From positions 124,001 to 188,000 of the forward strand of contig NZ_JAIUDA010000006.1 in assembly GCF_020179835.1 (NCBI RefSeq): a DNA stretch of 64,000 nucleotides. Reading direction: 5' to 3'. Under the pieces are notes generated by a model, which made no database searches, was not told where the DNA came from, and saw nothing but the letters and a program-made list of their open reading frames with translations. The stretch is from Pantoea sp. alder81 (GTDB lineage Bacteria; Pseudomonadota; Gammaproteobacteria; Enterobacterales; Enterobacteriaceae). The translations under genes were made by a program, and so were the position numbers. This document shows positions 54,606 through 64,000 of the stretch, in pieces (the stretch's first letter is position 1; every line of letters starts with the position of its first letter).

Positions 54606-56863
54606 TGCAGATGTAAGCCGTAAAGTGCGGGTAGCGCGCCCGCACTGGCAATCAGCTCTAAGCGTATCTGCCGGAAACTCACGCCCTGAGGTACGGCGTG
54701 ATGGCACAGCGAGTGATGATTGTCCTTCACTTCTACCAGTAACATCTCATCCAGCCATAACCGGTAATGCGTGGTGCAGTGCGGTGTCACTGCCTGCGCA
54801 TGGCCCATCTGCACGGTTTCCATCGCGTGGTCGAAGTCATTATCAAACAGCAGCGTGATGTGGCTGGCTTGGTGCGCCTGTTCCCAGCGCCATGTGACGG
54901 TAGGTTGCGCATCATCCTGTGCTGGCACCCAACAGTTGGTGTGCTGTTCCGGGCGCAGCTTGCCGTTTAGCAGGTAGTCGCGATGCCAGAGTTTTAGCGG
55001 CGTTTCCAGCGTGAAGGCTAGCAGCACTTGATTTGGCGCACGGCGCGGCAGCCAGAAATCAAACTCATCCACGCCGTAATCGCCATCGTTAATCTGTCGG
55101 GTGCGTTTGGCGACGCGCGGATTGAGGCTGTTGAACACCATCATGATGCCCGGCAAGCGCTGGCGGGTGAGGGCCACTTCAATCTCTGGCTTCTCTTCGA
55201 AGGCGATAAACAAATAGCGATCGACATCCGCACGGTAATCAAAACTCAGGCGGTAGCTGCCCTGGTCGTTAACCGTGATTGTCTGACTGGCGATGTGCTG
55301 ATCGCCGCAGGTGTTGGCCGGATTGTCACTGGTGAGCAGTGAAACCTGCAGCTTCTGCGTCTGTTTGGCACGCAGTTGCACGGTAATCGCCGGTAAGCGT
55401 TCACCGGCTTTCAGTGGCAGCAGCAACGCGCAGCGTGACTGCAACGGCTGCCAACCGCCATCGGCGGGCAGGGCGCTGAGTTGCAGGGTGCTGCTGACCG
55501 CAACCTCCGCATCGCTCACCGGGTTCGCCAATTGCTGGCGTGGGATGTATGCCCCGGCGCGCAGCAGATGCTGCTGCAACTGAGTGACGCGCTCCGGCTG
55601 AGCTAACTGTGCTGGTGTGAGTTGCTGCTGATGACAGATCGCCGCCGCACGTCCCACCACTTCACCCAACACGCCGCAGGTGCACATCACGCGCGCGCTG
55701 CCAAAGGCAACGTGAGTGGCTGAAATCAAACGACCGGTGAGCAGCAGATTATCCAGCGACTGGCTGTAAAGCGCACGGAACGGAATGGTATAAGTGCCTT
55801 TACTGTGGAACTGGCGGCAGCCGTCGTGTTCGCTGTAGACGCCATCAGCCGGATGCAGGTCAATTGACCAGCCTCCGTAGGCCACCGCATCGTAGTGATC
55901 GCGCTGTTCAATGATGTCCTGCTGGCACAACAAGGTGTCGCCCACAAAGCGACGGCTTTCACGTTTACCGGGGATCAATCCGACCCACTCAATCGTTAGC
56001 GTGTCGGCATCCGGGAACTCGCCGGAGTTTTTGATGTAATCCCACACGCCCCAGACAATCTTCCACAACTCCCATTTGATGGTTTCGCTTTCGTGCACCG
56101 TATCCAGCCTTCCTCCCCATTCCAGCCACCACAGATCGCAGCCGTTAAGATCGGAGGTCAGGCGTTTATAGCGCGGGATGGCGGTGATCTCTTTCAATGC
56201 GAAGGAGGGCGGGACAAAACGCACCGGCTGCGAGGTGCGTTTGGTGTAGAAGTAAATTGAGTGGCCGAGCTTGTGACCAAAGTGCTCGCCTGGCGCCATC
56301 TTCTCGCCAAACTCTTCAATCGTTTCCGCGCCCACCCGATGCGCTGCGCCCGCCAGATAACCCAGCACGCCATCGCCGCTGGCATCAATAAACTGGCTGG
56401 CCTTGACGTGATAGCGCGTCTGGTTGATGGCGTTAAACGCCTCTACCGATTTCAAACGACGGTCAGATTTCTCGATATAGGTGACCACGGTGTTCAGCAG
56501 CAGTGTAAGACCCGGCTGAGACTGCACCAAATCCAGTAACACCATATCGAACAGCACCGGATTGCCCTCTTTGTTGCGCCACAGGTTCTCCTCCATGATC
56601 TCGCCCATGATGCCGCCTTCGCGCGCCCAGCGGTTGTTGTTGCCCATGTGCGAGGTCGCCCCGTTAGCCCACAAGCGCACTTCACTCGATGCGTTGCCGC
56701 CCAGCACCGGGCGATCCTGAATTAACACTACCTCTAATCCGTCACGCGCGGCAGCCAGTGCGGCACAGACGCCCGAGAGACCGCCGCCGGCTATCAGCAG
56801 ATCGGCTTGTATCCGCTGTTCTGGGAAGTGGCGCGCATTTTGCGAAGAGTAAGTCTGCATCAT
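54584..56863 (-). CDS. FAD-dependent oxidoreductase (FAD_oxidored family), substrate unknown
   Basis: A 759-residue flavoprotein. Near the N-terminus [28 protein letters not shown] (21-48) is the FAD dinucleotide fold with GxGxxG, followed by [15 protein letters not shown] typical of PF12831-type oxidoreductases. Later FAD-contact blocks include [16 protein letters not shown] and a C-terminal FAD motif around [20 protein letters not shown]. Residues from about 430 are all-beta, carbohydrate-binding-like. No signal peptide, so cytosolic. AGGA lies 5-8 nt before ATGATG. It is divergent from the IclR gene and shares its regulation by inference. An MFS carrier nearby suggests catabolism of an imported sugar acid or similar compound; the substrate is not readable. 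Confidence 0.8.
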   Translation of the reverse strand: MMQTYSSQNARHFPEQRIQADLLIAGGGLSGVCAALAAARDGLEVVLIQDRPVLGGNASSEVRLWANGATSHMGNNNRWAREGGIMGEIMEENLWRNKEGNPVLFDMVLLDLVQSQPGLTLLLNTVVTYIEKSDRRLKSVEAFNAINQTRYHVKASQFIDASGDGVLGYLAGAAHRVGAETIEEFGEKMAPGEHFGHKLGHSIYFYTKRTSQPVRFVPPSFALKEITAIPRYKRLTSDLNGCDLWWLEWGGRLDTVHESETIKWELWKIVWGVWDYIKNSGEFPDADTLTIEWVGLIPGKRESRRFVGDTLLCQQDIIEQRDHYDAVAYGGWSIDLHPADGVYSEHDGCRQFHSKGTYTIPFRALYSQSLDNLLLTGRLISATHVAFGSARVMCTCGVLGEVVGRAAAICHQQQLTPAQLAQPERVTQLQQHLLRAGAYIPRQQLANPVSDAEVAVSSTLQLSALPADGGWQPLQSRCALLLPLKAGERLPAITVQLRAKQTQKLQVSLLTSDNPANTCGDQHIASQTITVNDQGSYRLSFDYRADVDRYLFIAFEEKPEIEVALTRQRLPGIMMVFNSLNPRVAKRTRQINDGDYGVDEFDFWLPRRAPNQVLLAFTLETPLKLWHRDYLLNGKLRPEQHTNCWVPAQDDAQPTVTWRWEQAHQASHITLLFDNDFDHAMETVQMGHAQAVTPHCTTHYRLWLDEMLLVEVKDNHHSLCHHAVPQGVSFRQIRLELIASAGALPALYGLHLHQKAAMP

Positions 56864-56919
56864 TTGCTTCCTGTCATGCTGAAGCTAAGATTGGTGTTTT
56901 GAGCGCCACAGGGTGAACT
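56864..56919. promoter_or_regulatory. Divergent promoter of oxidoreductase and IclR genes
   Basis: Only 56 nt separate the two divergent starts, so promoters and any IclR operator must overlap. The imperfect palindrome TGGTGTTTTGAGCGCCA is a possible operator. Confidence 0.45.
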
Positions 56920-57618
56920 ATGTCTTCTCAACCCAACCAAAGCCTGATTGATGGGATTCGCTGCTTGCAGTATTTGGTTTCCAGCGATAAAGCCGTGGGC
57001 TGCCGTGAACTGGCGCGACAGATGGACATGAACAGCACGCGCGTGAACCGCCTGCTGATGACCATGGCCTCGATTGGTTTGACGATTCAGGATGAACATC
57101 GCCGCTATTTGCCCGGCCCTGGCATTCATGCGCTGGCGGCGCAGGCAATTCGCGGTTCCTCGCTGTTTGCCCAGGCGCTGCCGCAGCTGGAAGCCTATGC
57201 GCCACGCGATATCGTGGTGGCACTCGGTGTGCTGTGGGAGGATCAGGTGATCTACATCTGGCACTCCGAGCCGGGTGAGCGCACCAACGCCAGCCAGGCG
57301 CTGGCGGGATTTCGTATGCTGCCAGCGTGGCAGTCGGTGATTGGCGTGTCGCTGCTGGCGGCAGAAAGTGATGAGCAGTTGCGTCCACGTTTCACCGATG
57401 AACAGTGGGCGCAAATGGCGCCACTGCTGGCGCGCAAGCGTGCAGCAGACCATTTGATCTGGCACCGTGATGACGGTGAAATCAGCATGGCGCAGCCGAT
57501 CAACAACAACCGCGCCGCGCTGGCGTTCGCCAAAATCTGGCAGGCCGATGAGGCGCATCTGCAGCAGCGCATCACGCAGTTGCAGGCGCTGGCGCAGGAG
57601 CTGATCAGCGCGCGCTGA
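56920..57618 (+). CDS. IclR-family transcriptional regulator
   Basis: 232 residues. An N-terminal winged helix-turn-helix (SLIDGIRCLQYLVSSDKAVGCRELARQMDMN...NRLLMTM, about 8-55) is followed by a beta-wing (YLPGPGIHALAAQ) and an effector-binding domain (about 75-232). It probably controls the flanking oxidoreductase and carrier genes in response to their substrate. AGGG lies 7 nt before ATG. Its last 14 nt overlap the convergent MFS gene. Confidence 0.9.
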   Translation: MSSQPNQSLIDGIRCLQYLVSSDKAVGCRELARQMDMNSTRVNRLLMTMASIGLTIQDEHRRYLPGPGIHALAAQAIRGSSLFAQALPQLEAYAPRDIVVALGVLWEDQVIYIWHSEPGERTNASQALAGFRMLPAWQSVIGVSLLAAESDEQLRPRFTDEQWAQMAPLLARKRAADHLIWHRDDGEISMAQPINNNRAALAFAKIWQADEAHLQQRITQLQALAQELISAR

Positions 57619-58912
57619 CATGCTCGATTTTTCCGACTACGAACAGATAGCTGCAAATACCTATCGCCGCCAGCACAGCAATAAAGCCGAGTGCCGGGGC
57701 GAAGTTATCGCCATCGATCAACGCACCAATGGCAATCGGCACCACGATGGACGAGAGAGCGCCGGTAAAGTTGAACACGCCGCCTGCCAGGCCAATCAAA
57801 TGACGCGGTGCCAGCGCGGTGACGAACACCCATGTAATGGTCGCCAGCCCGTTGCCAAAGAACGCCAGCGACATAAACAGGATAATCAGCGTGGAGTCGT
57901 CGGTGTAATTGGCGCCAAGAATAAACAGCGTCAGGAACAGGCCGAGGATCACTGGCAGCTTTCGTGCCACGCTGGGTGACACGCCACGCCGAATCATGCG
58001 GTCCGAAGCGAATCCCGCCAGCAATACGCCACAGAAGGCGGCGAAGTAGGGCACCGAAGCCACATAGCCGCTTTTGATGAATCCCATATGGCGATACTCC
58101 ACCAGATAGGTGGGGAACCAGGTGAGGAAGAACCAAAAAGTGGCGGAGATGGTGAACTGGCCGATGTAGATGCCCACCAGTTTGCGGCTGCGGAACATCT
58201 GTGCCAGATCGGCCCAGCGGGCTTTCGGCTGCTGCGTCTGCTGGCGGCTCTCGAGTAAGGCACCGTTGCTGCGCAGATAGTTTAACTCGGCCTCTGATAC
58301 GCCTTTATGCTCATGCGGTTCACGGTAAAGCAGATACCACACCAGCGCCCAGATCATCCCGGCCACGCCGGTAATCAGAAACAGGCCGCGCCAGCCAAAG
58401 GCATCCTGCACGTGGAATAGCAGCGGCGTCATGCAGGCGAGACCAACGAACTGGGCCGAAGAGTAAATGCCGATGGCGCTGGCACGCTCCTGTTCGGGAA
58501 ACCAGCTGGAAATGACGCGGTTGTTCGAAGGCATCACCGGCGCTTCAAAAGCACCGACGCCCAGCCGCAGGCCAAATAGCGCGCCGAAGCTGTTCGCTAA
58601 TGCGTGCAGTGCGGTGACCAGTGACCAGGCAAACAGCCCGATGCCATACACCAGACGGGCACCGAGACGATCGATCAGAAAACCACCGGGGATCTGCAGC
58701 GCGGCGTAGATCCAGCCAAATGCCGAGAAGATCAATCCCATCTCCATCGGCGTGAAGCGCAGTTCGCCGGCCATTTGCGTGGCGGCCACGGAGAGATTGG
58801 TGCGATCCATATAGTTGATGATGATGTTGATGAACACCAGACCCAACATCAGGAATCGGGTACGTCCGGCGCGAACGGCAATGGCGCTATGGCTAAGGGG
58901 CTGTTCTGTCAT
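57605..58912 (-). CDS. MFS transporter, anion:cation symporter family
   Basis: 435 residues with 12 predicted helices. The motif NYMDRTNLSVAA after helix 1 and GGFLIDRLGARLVYGIGLFAWS after helix 2 match the ACS family (GudP, DgoT, ExuT, tartrate carriers), which import sugar acids and similar organic anions with protons. The central loop is hydrophilic (EPHEHKGVSEAEL). GGGAG lies about 8 nt before ATG. It is read leftward from its own promoter, which contains a 7-bp palindrome. It presumably imports the substrate of the neighbouring oxidoreductase. Confidence 0.9.
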   Translation of the reverse strand: MTEQPLSHSAIAVRAGRTRFLMLGLVFINIIINYMDRTNLSVAATQMAGELRFTPMEMGLIFSAFGWIYAALQIPGGFLIDRLGARLVYGIGLFAWSLVTALHALANSFGALFGLRLGVGAFEAPVMPSNNRVISSWFPEQERASAIGIYSSAQFVGLACMTPLLFHVQDAFGWRGLFLITGVAGMIWALVWYLLYREPHEHKGVSEAELNYLRSNGALLESRQQTQQPKARWADLAQMFRSRKLVGIYIGQFTISATFWFFLTWFPTYLVEYRHMGFIKSGYVASVPYFAAFCGVLLAGFASDRMIRRGVSPSVARKLPVILGLFLTLFILGANYTDDSTLIILFMSLAFFGNGLATITWVFVTALAPRHLIGLAGGVFNFTGALSSIVVPIAIGALIDGDNFAPALGFIAVLAAIGICSYLFVVGKIEHVSAR

Positions 58913-58938
58913 AATACAACTCTCCCGGAAGCTAGAAT

Positions 58939-58957
58939 TGTTTCTTTAATAGAAACA
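58939..58957. promoter_or_regulatory. Palindromic candidate operator for the MFS gene
   Basis: TGTTTCT-TTAAT-AGAAACA, perfect 7-bp arms with 5-nt spacer, lies 27 nt upstream of the MFS start on the minus strand. Size and symmetry fit an IclR-type site; no identical copy is seen in the oxidoreductase/iclR gap. Confidence 0.5.
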
Positions 58958-59130
58958 CCAAGGCGAACTTTCAGCGAATCTGTCAGCATAGTTTTGCGAT
59001 CGCGGATACGTTAAAACCGCAGTTATCCGAACTTTTTGGTGATTTCAAACTCAGACCATCACGCATAGTAATGTGTTTTAGGTTTAGCCATAGTGGCGAC
59101 CTGTAAATTGAACCTTCAAGGAGGACTTTC

Positions 59131-59862
59131 GTGAAACTGAAAGCACTGGCGCTGGCCGCCGTAATGAGCACTGGCGTAATGTCAGCGATGGTACAAGCGG
59201 GTGAAGTCCCGAATGGCCCGCATGTCGTGACCTCGGGTCAGGCAAGCGTGGATGCCCGTCCTGATATCGCGACACTCTCCATCGTGGTGAATGTTTCTTC
59301 GAAAGATGCGGCAGACGCGAAAAAACAAGCTGATGACCGCGTGGCGCAATATTTCGATTTCCTGCAAAAGAACGGTATCGAAAAGAAAGATATTGATGCG
59401 GCAAACCTGAGTACGCAACCCGAGTATGACTACACCAAAGAAGGGAAGTCAGTACTGAAAGGTTATCGTGCGGTGCGTCAGGTGCAGGTAACCTTGCGTC
59501 AGCTGGATAAACTGAATGAGCTGCTGGACGGTGCACTGAAATCTGGTCTGAACGAAATCCGTTCGGTGGAGCTGGGCGTAGCGAATGCTGATGCCTATAA
59601 AGATCAGGCGCGCAAAGCGGCGATTGCTAACGCCACTCAGCAGGCAGGTGCACTGGCAGAAGGCTTCAACGCCAAGTTAGGCCCGGTGTACAGCATCCGC
59701 TATCACGTGGCGAACTATCAGCCAATGCCAATGGCGCGCATGTACAAAGCGGCCGCAGCCCCAGCGGATACCACCGCGCAGCAGACTTATGAGCAGCAGA
59801 GCATTCACTTTGACGATCAGGTCGATGTAGTGTTCGAGATCAAGCCGAATACGGCTCAGTAA
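59131..59862 (+). CDS. yggE: SIMPL-domain (DUF541) oxidative-stress protein YggE
   Basis: Periplasmic SIMPL/DUF541 protein linked in E. coli to lowered oxidative stress. 243 residues. Signal peptide MKLKALALAAVMSTGVMSAM...QA with cleavage before GEVPNG; SIMPL domain from HVVTSGQASVDARPDIATLS to VDVVFEI. It starts with GTG, supported by AAGGAGG 6 nt upstream. Position between argO and argP is as in E. coli apart from the inserted cassette. Confidence 0.95.
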   Translation: MKLKALALAAVMSTGVMSAMVQAGEVPNGPHVVTSGQASVDARPDIATLSIVVNVSSKDAADAKKQADDRVAQYFDFLQKNGIEKKDIDAANLSTQPEYDYTKEGKSVLKGYRAVRQVQVTLRQLDKLNELLDGALKSGLNEIRSVELGVANADAYKDQARKAAIANATQQAGALAEGFNAKLGPVYSIRYHVANYQPMPMARMYKAAAAPADTTAQQTYEQQSIHFDDQVDVVFEIKPNTAQ

Positions 59863-59877
59863 TCTGATGTGTTGAAT

Positions 59878-59951
59878 CGTAGCGGCGTGATTTATGACGC
59901 TGAATGGCAGCGATACTGCTGTTCATTCACGCGATAAATCACGCTGCTACG
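59878..59951. repeat. 74-nt imperfect palindrome after yggE
   Basis: Outer arms CGTAGCGGCGTGATTTAT and ATAAATCACGCTGCTACG match at 17 of 18 positions; an inner weaker stem lies between them. It sits between the convergent yggE and argP genes, and has the look of a REP/ERIC-like mobile intergenic repeat. Confidence 0.65.
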
Positions 59952-59968
59952 CCAATCTGCAATTGGGA

Positions 59969-60874
59969 TTAGGCTGTCGCCGTATCCTGACGCAAGACGC
60001 GATGACCGTGTGCAATCAATGCATCCGTCACGCTGCGCATTAAGCGGCTCTCTGGCGCGAATCGGTGCCAGTAAAGCATGCGACGCTGGTAAAGACCTGG
60101 CGTCAAATCCACCAAATCCCCTTGTGCCAGTTCACGCTCAATCTGTAGGTGCGGGATCATACAGCACACCGAACCCTGACGCGCCAGCTGCACGAAGGCT
60201 TCCGAAGAGTTAACGATGTGGCAGGGTACGCTGCCCGGTGACAGATCAAAGTTCTGTTGTAAAAACGCCTGATGCATATCATCCAGATGGTCAAACGCCA
60301 CCGCTGGGGCTTTTAACAAAGCAGAGCGCGTGACGCCATTCGGGAAGTAGCGCGCAGCAAAGTCCGGCGACGCACAGAACAGATAATCCAGTGCACCCAA
60401 CTGATCCACTAAGCAGCTCGGCAGCGGCTGCGGCTGGATACTGACGGCGCCGACCACTTCACCGCGACGCAGGCGCTCCTGGGTACGGGTTTCGTCTTCC
60501 ACCTGCAAATTCAGGCGCACTGGCGAATCGGCCAGCACATCTTTCAGCGCAGGCAGCAGCCAGGTCGCCAGACTGTCGGCGTTGACCGCCAGCGACAGTA
60601 GCAGTGGCGTGGTGCCGCCGTTGTCATCACCCAGCCATTCTTCTTCCAGCAGCTCCACCTGATGCAACAGCGCCAGCAGTTTTTGTCCTTGCTCGGTCGG
60701 ACGCGGCGGTACGGTGCGCACCAGCAGCGGCTGACCAAATAAATTTTCCAGCTGTTTGATACGCTGTGACACCGCAGACTGCGTGATGCAGAGTTTTTGG
60801 GCCGCACGCTCAAAACCGCGCTCGCGAATCACAGCATCCAGCGCCTGAAGCGTTCGATAATCCGGGCGTTTCAT
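59969..60874 (-). CDS. argP: LysR-family regulator ArgP (IciA)
   Basis: Activates argO with arginine and represses lysine-related genes with lysine in E. coli. 301 residues from ATG 60874. The N-terminal helix-turn-helix [20 protein letters not shown]...[16 protein letters not shown] is nearly identical to E. coli ArgP; the effector domain includes [24 protein letters not shown] sequence. The longer in-frame start at 60925 adds 17 residues absent from ArgP and is rejected; GAGAGA lies upstream of the chosen ATG. It is divergent from rpiA. Confidence 0.96.
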   Translation of the reverse strand: MKRPDYRTLQALDAVIRERGFERAAQKLCITQSAVSQRIKQLENLFGQPLLVRTVPPRPTEQGQKLLALLHQVELLEEEWLGDDNGGTTPLLLSLAVNADSLATWLLPALKDVLADSPVRLNLQVEDETRTQERLRRGEVVGAVSIQPQPLPSCLVDQLGALDYLFCASPDFAARYFPNGVTRSALLKAPAVAFDHLDDMHQAFLQQNFDLSPGSVPCHIVNSSEAFVQLARQGSVCCMIPHLQIERELAQGDLVDLTPGLYQRRMLYWHRFAPESRLMRSVTDALIAHGHRVLRQDTATA

Positions 60875-61055
60875 TGTTGTTCTCTCTCGTTCAGGATGGA
60901 AAGTACTATGCCACAAAACTGTCATATTGTGCTGCGGCGCTTTTTTGCGGGCTGGCTTCCAAAGGCTTAAATCGATGCGTTAACAGCCGCGCATTTTTAC
61001 GACGCCTTGTTTTATACTACGCGCACTTCGATGTCGCACAGGTTTTAAACATACC

Positions 61056-61715
61056 ATGACCCAGGATGAACTGAAAAAAGCGGTTGGTTGGGCAGCACTG
61101 CAATACGTGCAACCCGGCACCATTGTTGGCGTTGGCACCGGTTCAACAGCGGCGCATTTTATTGATGCGCTTGGCACCATGAAAGATCAAATTGAAGGCG
61201 CGGTTTCCAGTTCGGAAGCCTCGACGGAAAAACTCAAAGCTTTAGGGATTCCGGTTTTTGATCTGAATAACGTGGATGAGCTGTCGGTGTACGTTGATGG
61301 CGCAGACGAAATCAATCCACAGATGCAGATGATCAAAGGCGGCGGCGCAGCGCTGACGCGTGAGAAAATCGTCGCGGCGGTGGCGAAAAAGTTCATCTGC
61401 ATTGCGGATGCCTCCAAAGAGGTGGACATTCTGGGCAACTTCCCACTGCCGGTGGAGGTGATTCCGATGGCGCGTGCGTTTGTCGCGCGTGAACTGGTGA
61501 AACTGGGCGGCCAACCTGAGTATCGTCAGAATGTGGTGACCGACAACGGCAACATTATTCTCGACGTGCATAATCTGCGTATTCTCGACCCGATTGCATT
61601 GGAAAAAGCCATCAATGCGCTGCCTGGCGTGGTTACCGTGGGTTTGTTTGCTGCGCGTGGCGCTGATGTGGCGTTGATCGGCACCGCAGATGGCGTGAAA
61701 ACCATCACTTATTGA
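61056..61715 (+). CDS. rpiA: Ribose-5-phosphate isomerase A RpiA
   Basis: Interconverts ribose 5-phosphate and ribulose 5-phosphate. 219 residues, as in E. coli. Motifs [13 protein letters not shown] (phosphate loop), [25 protein letters not shown] (catalytic Asp) and the catalytic Glu/Lys region [14 protein letters not shown] are present. Alone between argP and serA. Confidence 0.97.
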   Translation: MTQDELKKAVGWAALQYVQPGTIVGVGTGSTAAHFIDALGTMKDQIEGAVSSSEASTEKLKALGIPVFDLNNVDELSVYVDGADEINPQMQMIKGGGAALTREKIVAAVAKKFICIADASKEVDILGNFPLPVEVIPMARAFVARELVKLGGQPEYRQNVVTDNGNIILDVHNLRILDPIALEKAINALPGVVTVGLFAARGADVALIGTADGVKTITY

Positions 61716-61731
61716 TCTGATAGCGTGCTCA

Positions 61732-61759
61732 CCGGCGCGCGCGCTGCGCCGGTTATTTC
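61732..61759 (+). terminator. rpiA terminator
   Basis: ACCGGCGC-GCGCGCT-GCGCCGGT, followed by TATTTCC, 16 nt after the stop; GC-rich stem with a weak T-tract. The remaining gap to serA (to 62005) holds no supported gene and must carry the serA promoter. Confidence 0.6.
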
Positions 61760-62005
61760 CATCTGCAAAACATCTTTTCTTGCTGAGGTGAAATTTAGTG
61801 ACTTATGTCACAAAAGATTCATCAACAGCAGGTTCGTACTTCGGCGCACTCGCATCCCACGATTTTGTACGGCTTTGTGCTGCCTCAACGTGGGCGCGTG
61901 CTGGCGGGCAGGCAATCGTTTGTATTGCCGCGCTCGAAATTTTTGATATTTTGGCAGAAGGCTACCTTATGGTAGTCCTCGTTGAATTCTGAATAGGGTC
62001 GGGAA

Positions 62006-63244
62006 ATGGCAAAGGTATCACTGGAAAAAGACAAGATTAAGTTCCTGCTGGTGGAAGGCGTTCACCAGAGTGCACTGGATAATCTGCGTGCTGCGGGTTA
62101 CACCAACATCGAATTCCACAAAGGGGCACTGGATGCGGAGTCGCTGAAGTCCTCCATCCGCGATGCGCACTTCATTGGTATCCGTTCCCGTACCCAACTG
62201 ACCGAAGAGATCTTTGCGGCGGCTGAGAAGCTGGTGGCGGTAGGCTGCTTCTGCATCGGTACTAACCAGGTTGACCTGAATGCTGCCGCAAAACGCGGTG
62301 TGCCGGTCTTCAATGCGCCATTCTCTAACACCCGTTCGGTGGCTGAGCTGGTGATTGGTGAAATGCTGCTGATGCTGCGCGGCATTCCTGAAGCGAACGC
62401 TAAAGCGCACCGTGGTATCTGGAACAAAGTGGCAAACGGCTCGTTCGAAGCGCGCGGTAAGAAGCTGGGCATTATTGGCTACGGTCATATTGGGATGCAG
62501 CTGGGCGTGCTGGCGGAAGGCCTTGGCATGCACGTGTTCTTCTACGATATCGAAACCAAACTGCCGCTGGGTAATGCGACTCAGGTTCGCCATCTTTCCG
62601 ATCTGCTGAACATGAGCGATGTGGTCAGCCTGCACGTACCAGAAAATGCCTCAACGCAGAACATGATTGGCGCAGAAGAGCTGGCGCTGATGAAGCCGGG
62701 TGCACTGCTGATCAACGCCGCACGTGGCACCGTGATTGATATCCCAGCCCTGTGCAACGCCCTGGCTAACAAGCATTTGTCCGGTGCGGCCATAGATGTC
62801 TTCCCGGTTGAGCCGGCGACCAACAGCGATCCGTTTAACTCACCGCTGTGCGAGTTTGATAACGTGATCCTGACGCCTCACATCGGGGGTTCTACTCAGG
62901 AAGCGCAGGAAAACATCGGTCTGGAAGTCTCGGGCAAGCTGGCCAAGTACTCTGACAACGGTTCTACGCTGTCTGCGGTTAACTTCCCGGAAGTGTCTCT
63001 GCCGATGCACGCTGCCAGCGTCAGCCGTTTGCTGCACATCCATGAAAACCGGCCAGGTGTGCTGACCGCGATTAACCAGATCTTTGCCGAGCAGGGCATC
63101 AACATCGCTGCTCAGTATCTGCAAACTTCGCCGGTGATGGGTTATGTGGTTATCGATATCGATGCAGAAGAAGATGTGGCGGAAAAAGCGCTGCAGCTGA
63201 TGAAAGCGATTCCGGGCACCATGCGCGCCCGTCTGCTGTACTGA
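62006..63244 (+). CDS. serA: D-3-phosphoglycerate dehydrogenase SerA
   Basis: First step of serine biosynthesis: NAD-dependent oxidation of 3-phosphoglycerate, inhibited by serine. 412 residues (E. coli 410). Substrate domain, then the nucleotide-binding GKKLGIIGYGHIGMQLGVLAEGLGM, the catalytic Arg/Glu/His blocks (INAARGTVIDIPAL, PHIGGSTQEAQENIG) and a C-terminal ACT domain (IHENRPGVLTAINQIFAEQGINIAAQYL) for serine binding. Confidence 0.98.
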   Translation: MAKVSLEKDKIKFLLVEGVHQSALDNLRAAGYTNIEFHKGALDAESLKSSIRDAHFIGIRSRTQLTEEIFAAAEKLVAVGCFCIGTNQVDLNAAAKRGVPVFNAPFSNTRSVAELVIGEMLLMLRGIPEANAKAHRGIWNKVANGSFEARGKKLGIIGYGHIGMQLGVLAEGLGMHVFFYDIETKLPLGNATQVRHLSDLLNMSDVVSLHVPENASTQNMIGAEELALMKPGALLINAARGTVIDIPALCNALANKHLSGAAIDVFPVEPATNSDPFNSPLCEFDNVILTPHIGGSTQEAQENIGLEVSGKLAKYSDNGSTLSAVNFPEVSLPMHAASVSRLLHIHENRPGVLTAINQIFAEQGINIAAQYLQTSPVMGYVVIDIDAEEDVAEKALQLMKAIPGTMRARLLY

Positions 63245-63288
63245 TGGATCTGGGCACCCTGCGTGCCCGTTCAACATACTGATTGCTC

Positions 63289-63320
63289 AGGGTGCCACTT
63301 CAGTTGGCACCCTTTTTTTT
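63289..63320 (+). terminator. serA terminator
   Basis: AGGGTGCCA-CTTCAGT-TGGCACCCT with a run of eight T; its end touches the 3' end of the convergent fau gene. Confidence 0.93.
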
Positions 63321-63924
63321 ACTGTTCTTCGTTATCCCACTGCCACAGCTTTGACGGTGTCAGAATGGCAGGTAACGGCACATCCCACGCCGCCACCGGC
63401 AATGTCTCGACACGCTGGCAATCGTGCGCAATGCCCATCGGTAAAAAGCCATGCTGCTGCCAGTGCTGCAGCGTGCGATCGTAAAAACCTCCACCCATGC
63501 CCAATCGCTGCCCCTGGTGGTCAAACGCCACTAACGGCACCAGCATCACATCCAACTGATCGAGCGTGGCCATCTGCGTGATATCCAGCGGCGGTTCAGG
63601 GATGCGCAATTTGTTTGGCGTCAGAGAAGTTTCAGGCGTGTAGCGCAGAAACAGCAGATGACCGGGTGCGAAGGGATGCAATACCGGCAGGTAAACCTGC
63701 TTTTTCTGCTGCCACAGTTTGGCAATCAGCGGGCGAGTGTTGATTTCACCATCGACGGATAAAAACAGGGCGATGCGTTGTGCATTAGCGATAGGGGCAA
63801 AATTGATGGCATGCTCGGCGAGCAGATCGGCAGCTTGTTCTTGCTGTTCTGGCGTGAGGTTGCGACGCAGATGGCGTACATGCTGACGGATATCTTGACG
63901 GTCGAGAAGGGAAGGTGTTTGCAT
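63319..63924 (-). CDS. fau: 5-formyltetrahydrofolate cyclo-ligase (Fau/YgfA)
   Basis: ATP-dependent conversion of 5-formyl- to 5,10-methenyl-tetrahydrofolate. 201 residues from ATG 63924, longer at the N-terminus than the E. coli protein (182). Motifs RIALFLSVDGEINTRPLI, KKQVYLPVLHP, VPLVAFDHQGQRLGMGGGFYDR and the C-terminal LPAILTPSKLW are diagnostic. The in-frame TTG at 63939 is a less likely start. In E. coli it is co-transcribed with the 6S RNA gene ssrS, which should lie just beyond the right edge. Confidence 0.95.
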   Translation of the reverse strand: MQTPSLLDRQDIRQHVRHLRRNLTPEQQEQAADLLAEHAINFAPIANAQRIALFLSVDGEINTRPLIAKLWQQKKQVYLPVLHPFAPGHLLFLRYTPETSLTPNKLRIPEPPLDITQMATLDQLDVMLVPLVAFDHQGQRLGMGGGFYDRTLQHWQQHGFLPMGIAHDCQRVETLPVAAWDVPLPAILTPSKLWQWDNEEQ

Positions 63925-64000
63925 GATGCCCCCCGGCAAAGTCGGCGCTTAGCCAACTATATCATGTTCAAACGAACCGGGGGATAACAGGGTGAAACGA

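Noticed and set aside
61725..61946. 73-codon frame between rpiA and serA
   Set aside because: It runs through the rpiA terminator stem, has no ribosome-binding site and an unlikely composition (many Arg/Cys).
63940..64000. 6S RNA gene ssrS at the right edge
   Set aside because: Synteny predicts it just upstream of fau, but the last 60 bases do not resemble the conserved 3' end of 6S RNA. It should lie beyond the window.

Overview
The window is chromosomal DNA of an enterobacterium, most likely of the Pantoea/Erwinia group (Erwiniaceae). The right half keeps the E. coli gene order speB - loiP - tktA - epd - pgk - fbaA - mscS - argO - yggE - argP - rpiA - serA - fau almost gene for gene, and several products have exactly the E. 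coli length (SpeB 306, TktA 663, Epd 339, Pgk 387, FbaA 359, RpiA 219 residues). The genus is an inference from this order plus the non-E. coli insertions; no rRNA or tRNA is present to settle it.

Layout. (1) 1-1560: 3' three quarters of speA and its terminator. (2) 1.5-26.3 kb: a biofilm-adhesin locus with a small EAL-domain protein, a 6009-residue BapA-type adhesin of 52 Ig-like repeats, and its own type I secretion machine (TolC-like outer membrane protein, ABC ATPase, HlyD-type adaptor) as a tight co-directional set. (3) 27.2-43.2 kb: an ABC-transporter-dependent (group 2-like) capsule locus. kpsE-D-C-S run rightward. kpsM-T run leftward into a Stealth-family sugar-phosphate transferase and a 1265-residue GT2 + TagF-like polymerase, with a GT8-like transferase and an acetyltransferase between the two arms. 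A near-perfect JUMPstart/ops element precedes kpsM, so RfaH control is expected. The middle (33.4-43 kb) is strikingly AT-rich, as capsule serotype regions usually are. (4) 43.8-64 kb: conserved housekeeping genes from speB to fau, interrupted by a three-gene cassette (FAD oxidoreductase, IclR regulator, MFS carrier) between argO and yggE.

How the parts fit. speA and speB, successive steps of putrescine synthesis from arginine and neighbours in E. coli, are about 42 kb apart here because the two surface systems lie between them. The adhesin and capsule loci together look like one surface-structure island. The capsule enzymes (TagF-like plus Stealth) predict a polymer with phosphodiester links, teichoic-acid-like, rather than a plain polysaccharide. 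Less expected details are a 930-bp higher-order tandem repeat inside the adhesin gene, a pair of paralogous 32/34-residue membrane proteins downstream of speB, and a strong orphan terminator hairpin just upstream of speB. No insertion sequence, integrase, tRNA or CRISPR array was found.
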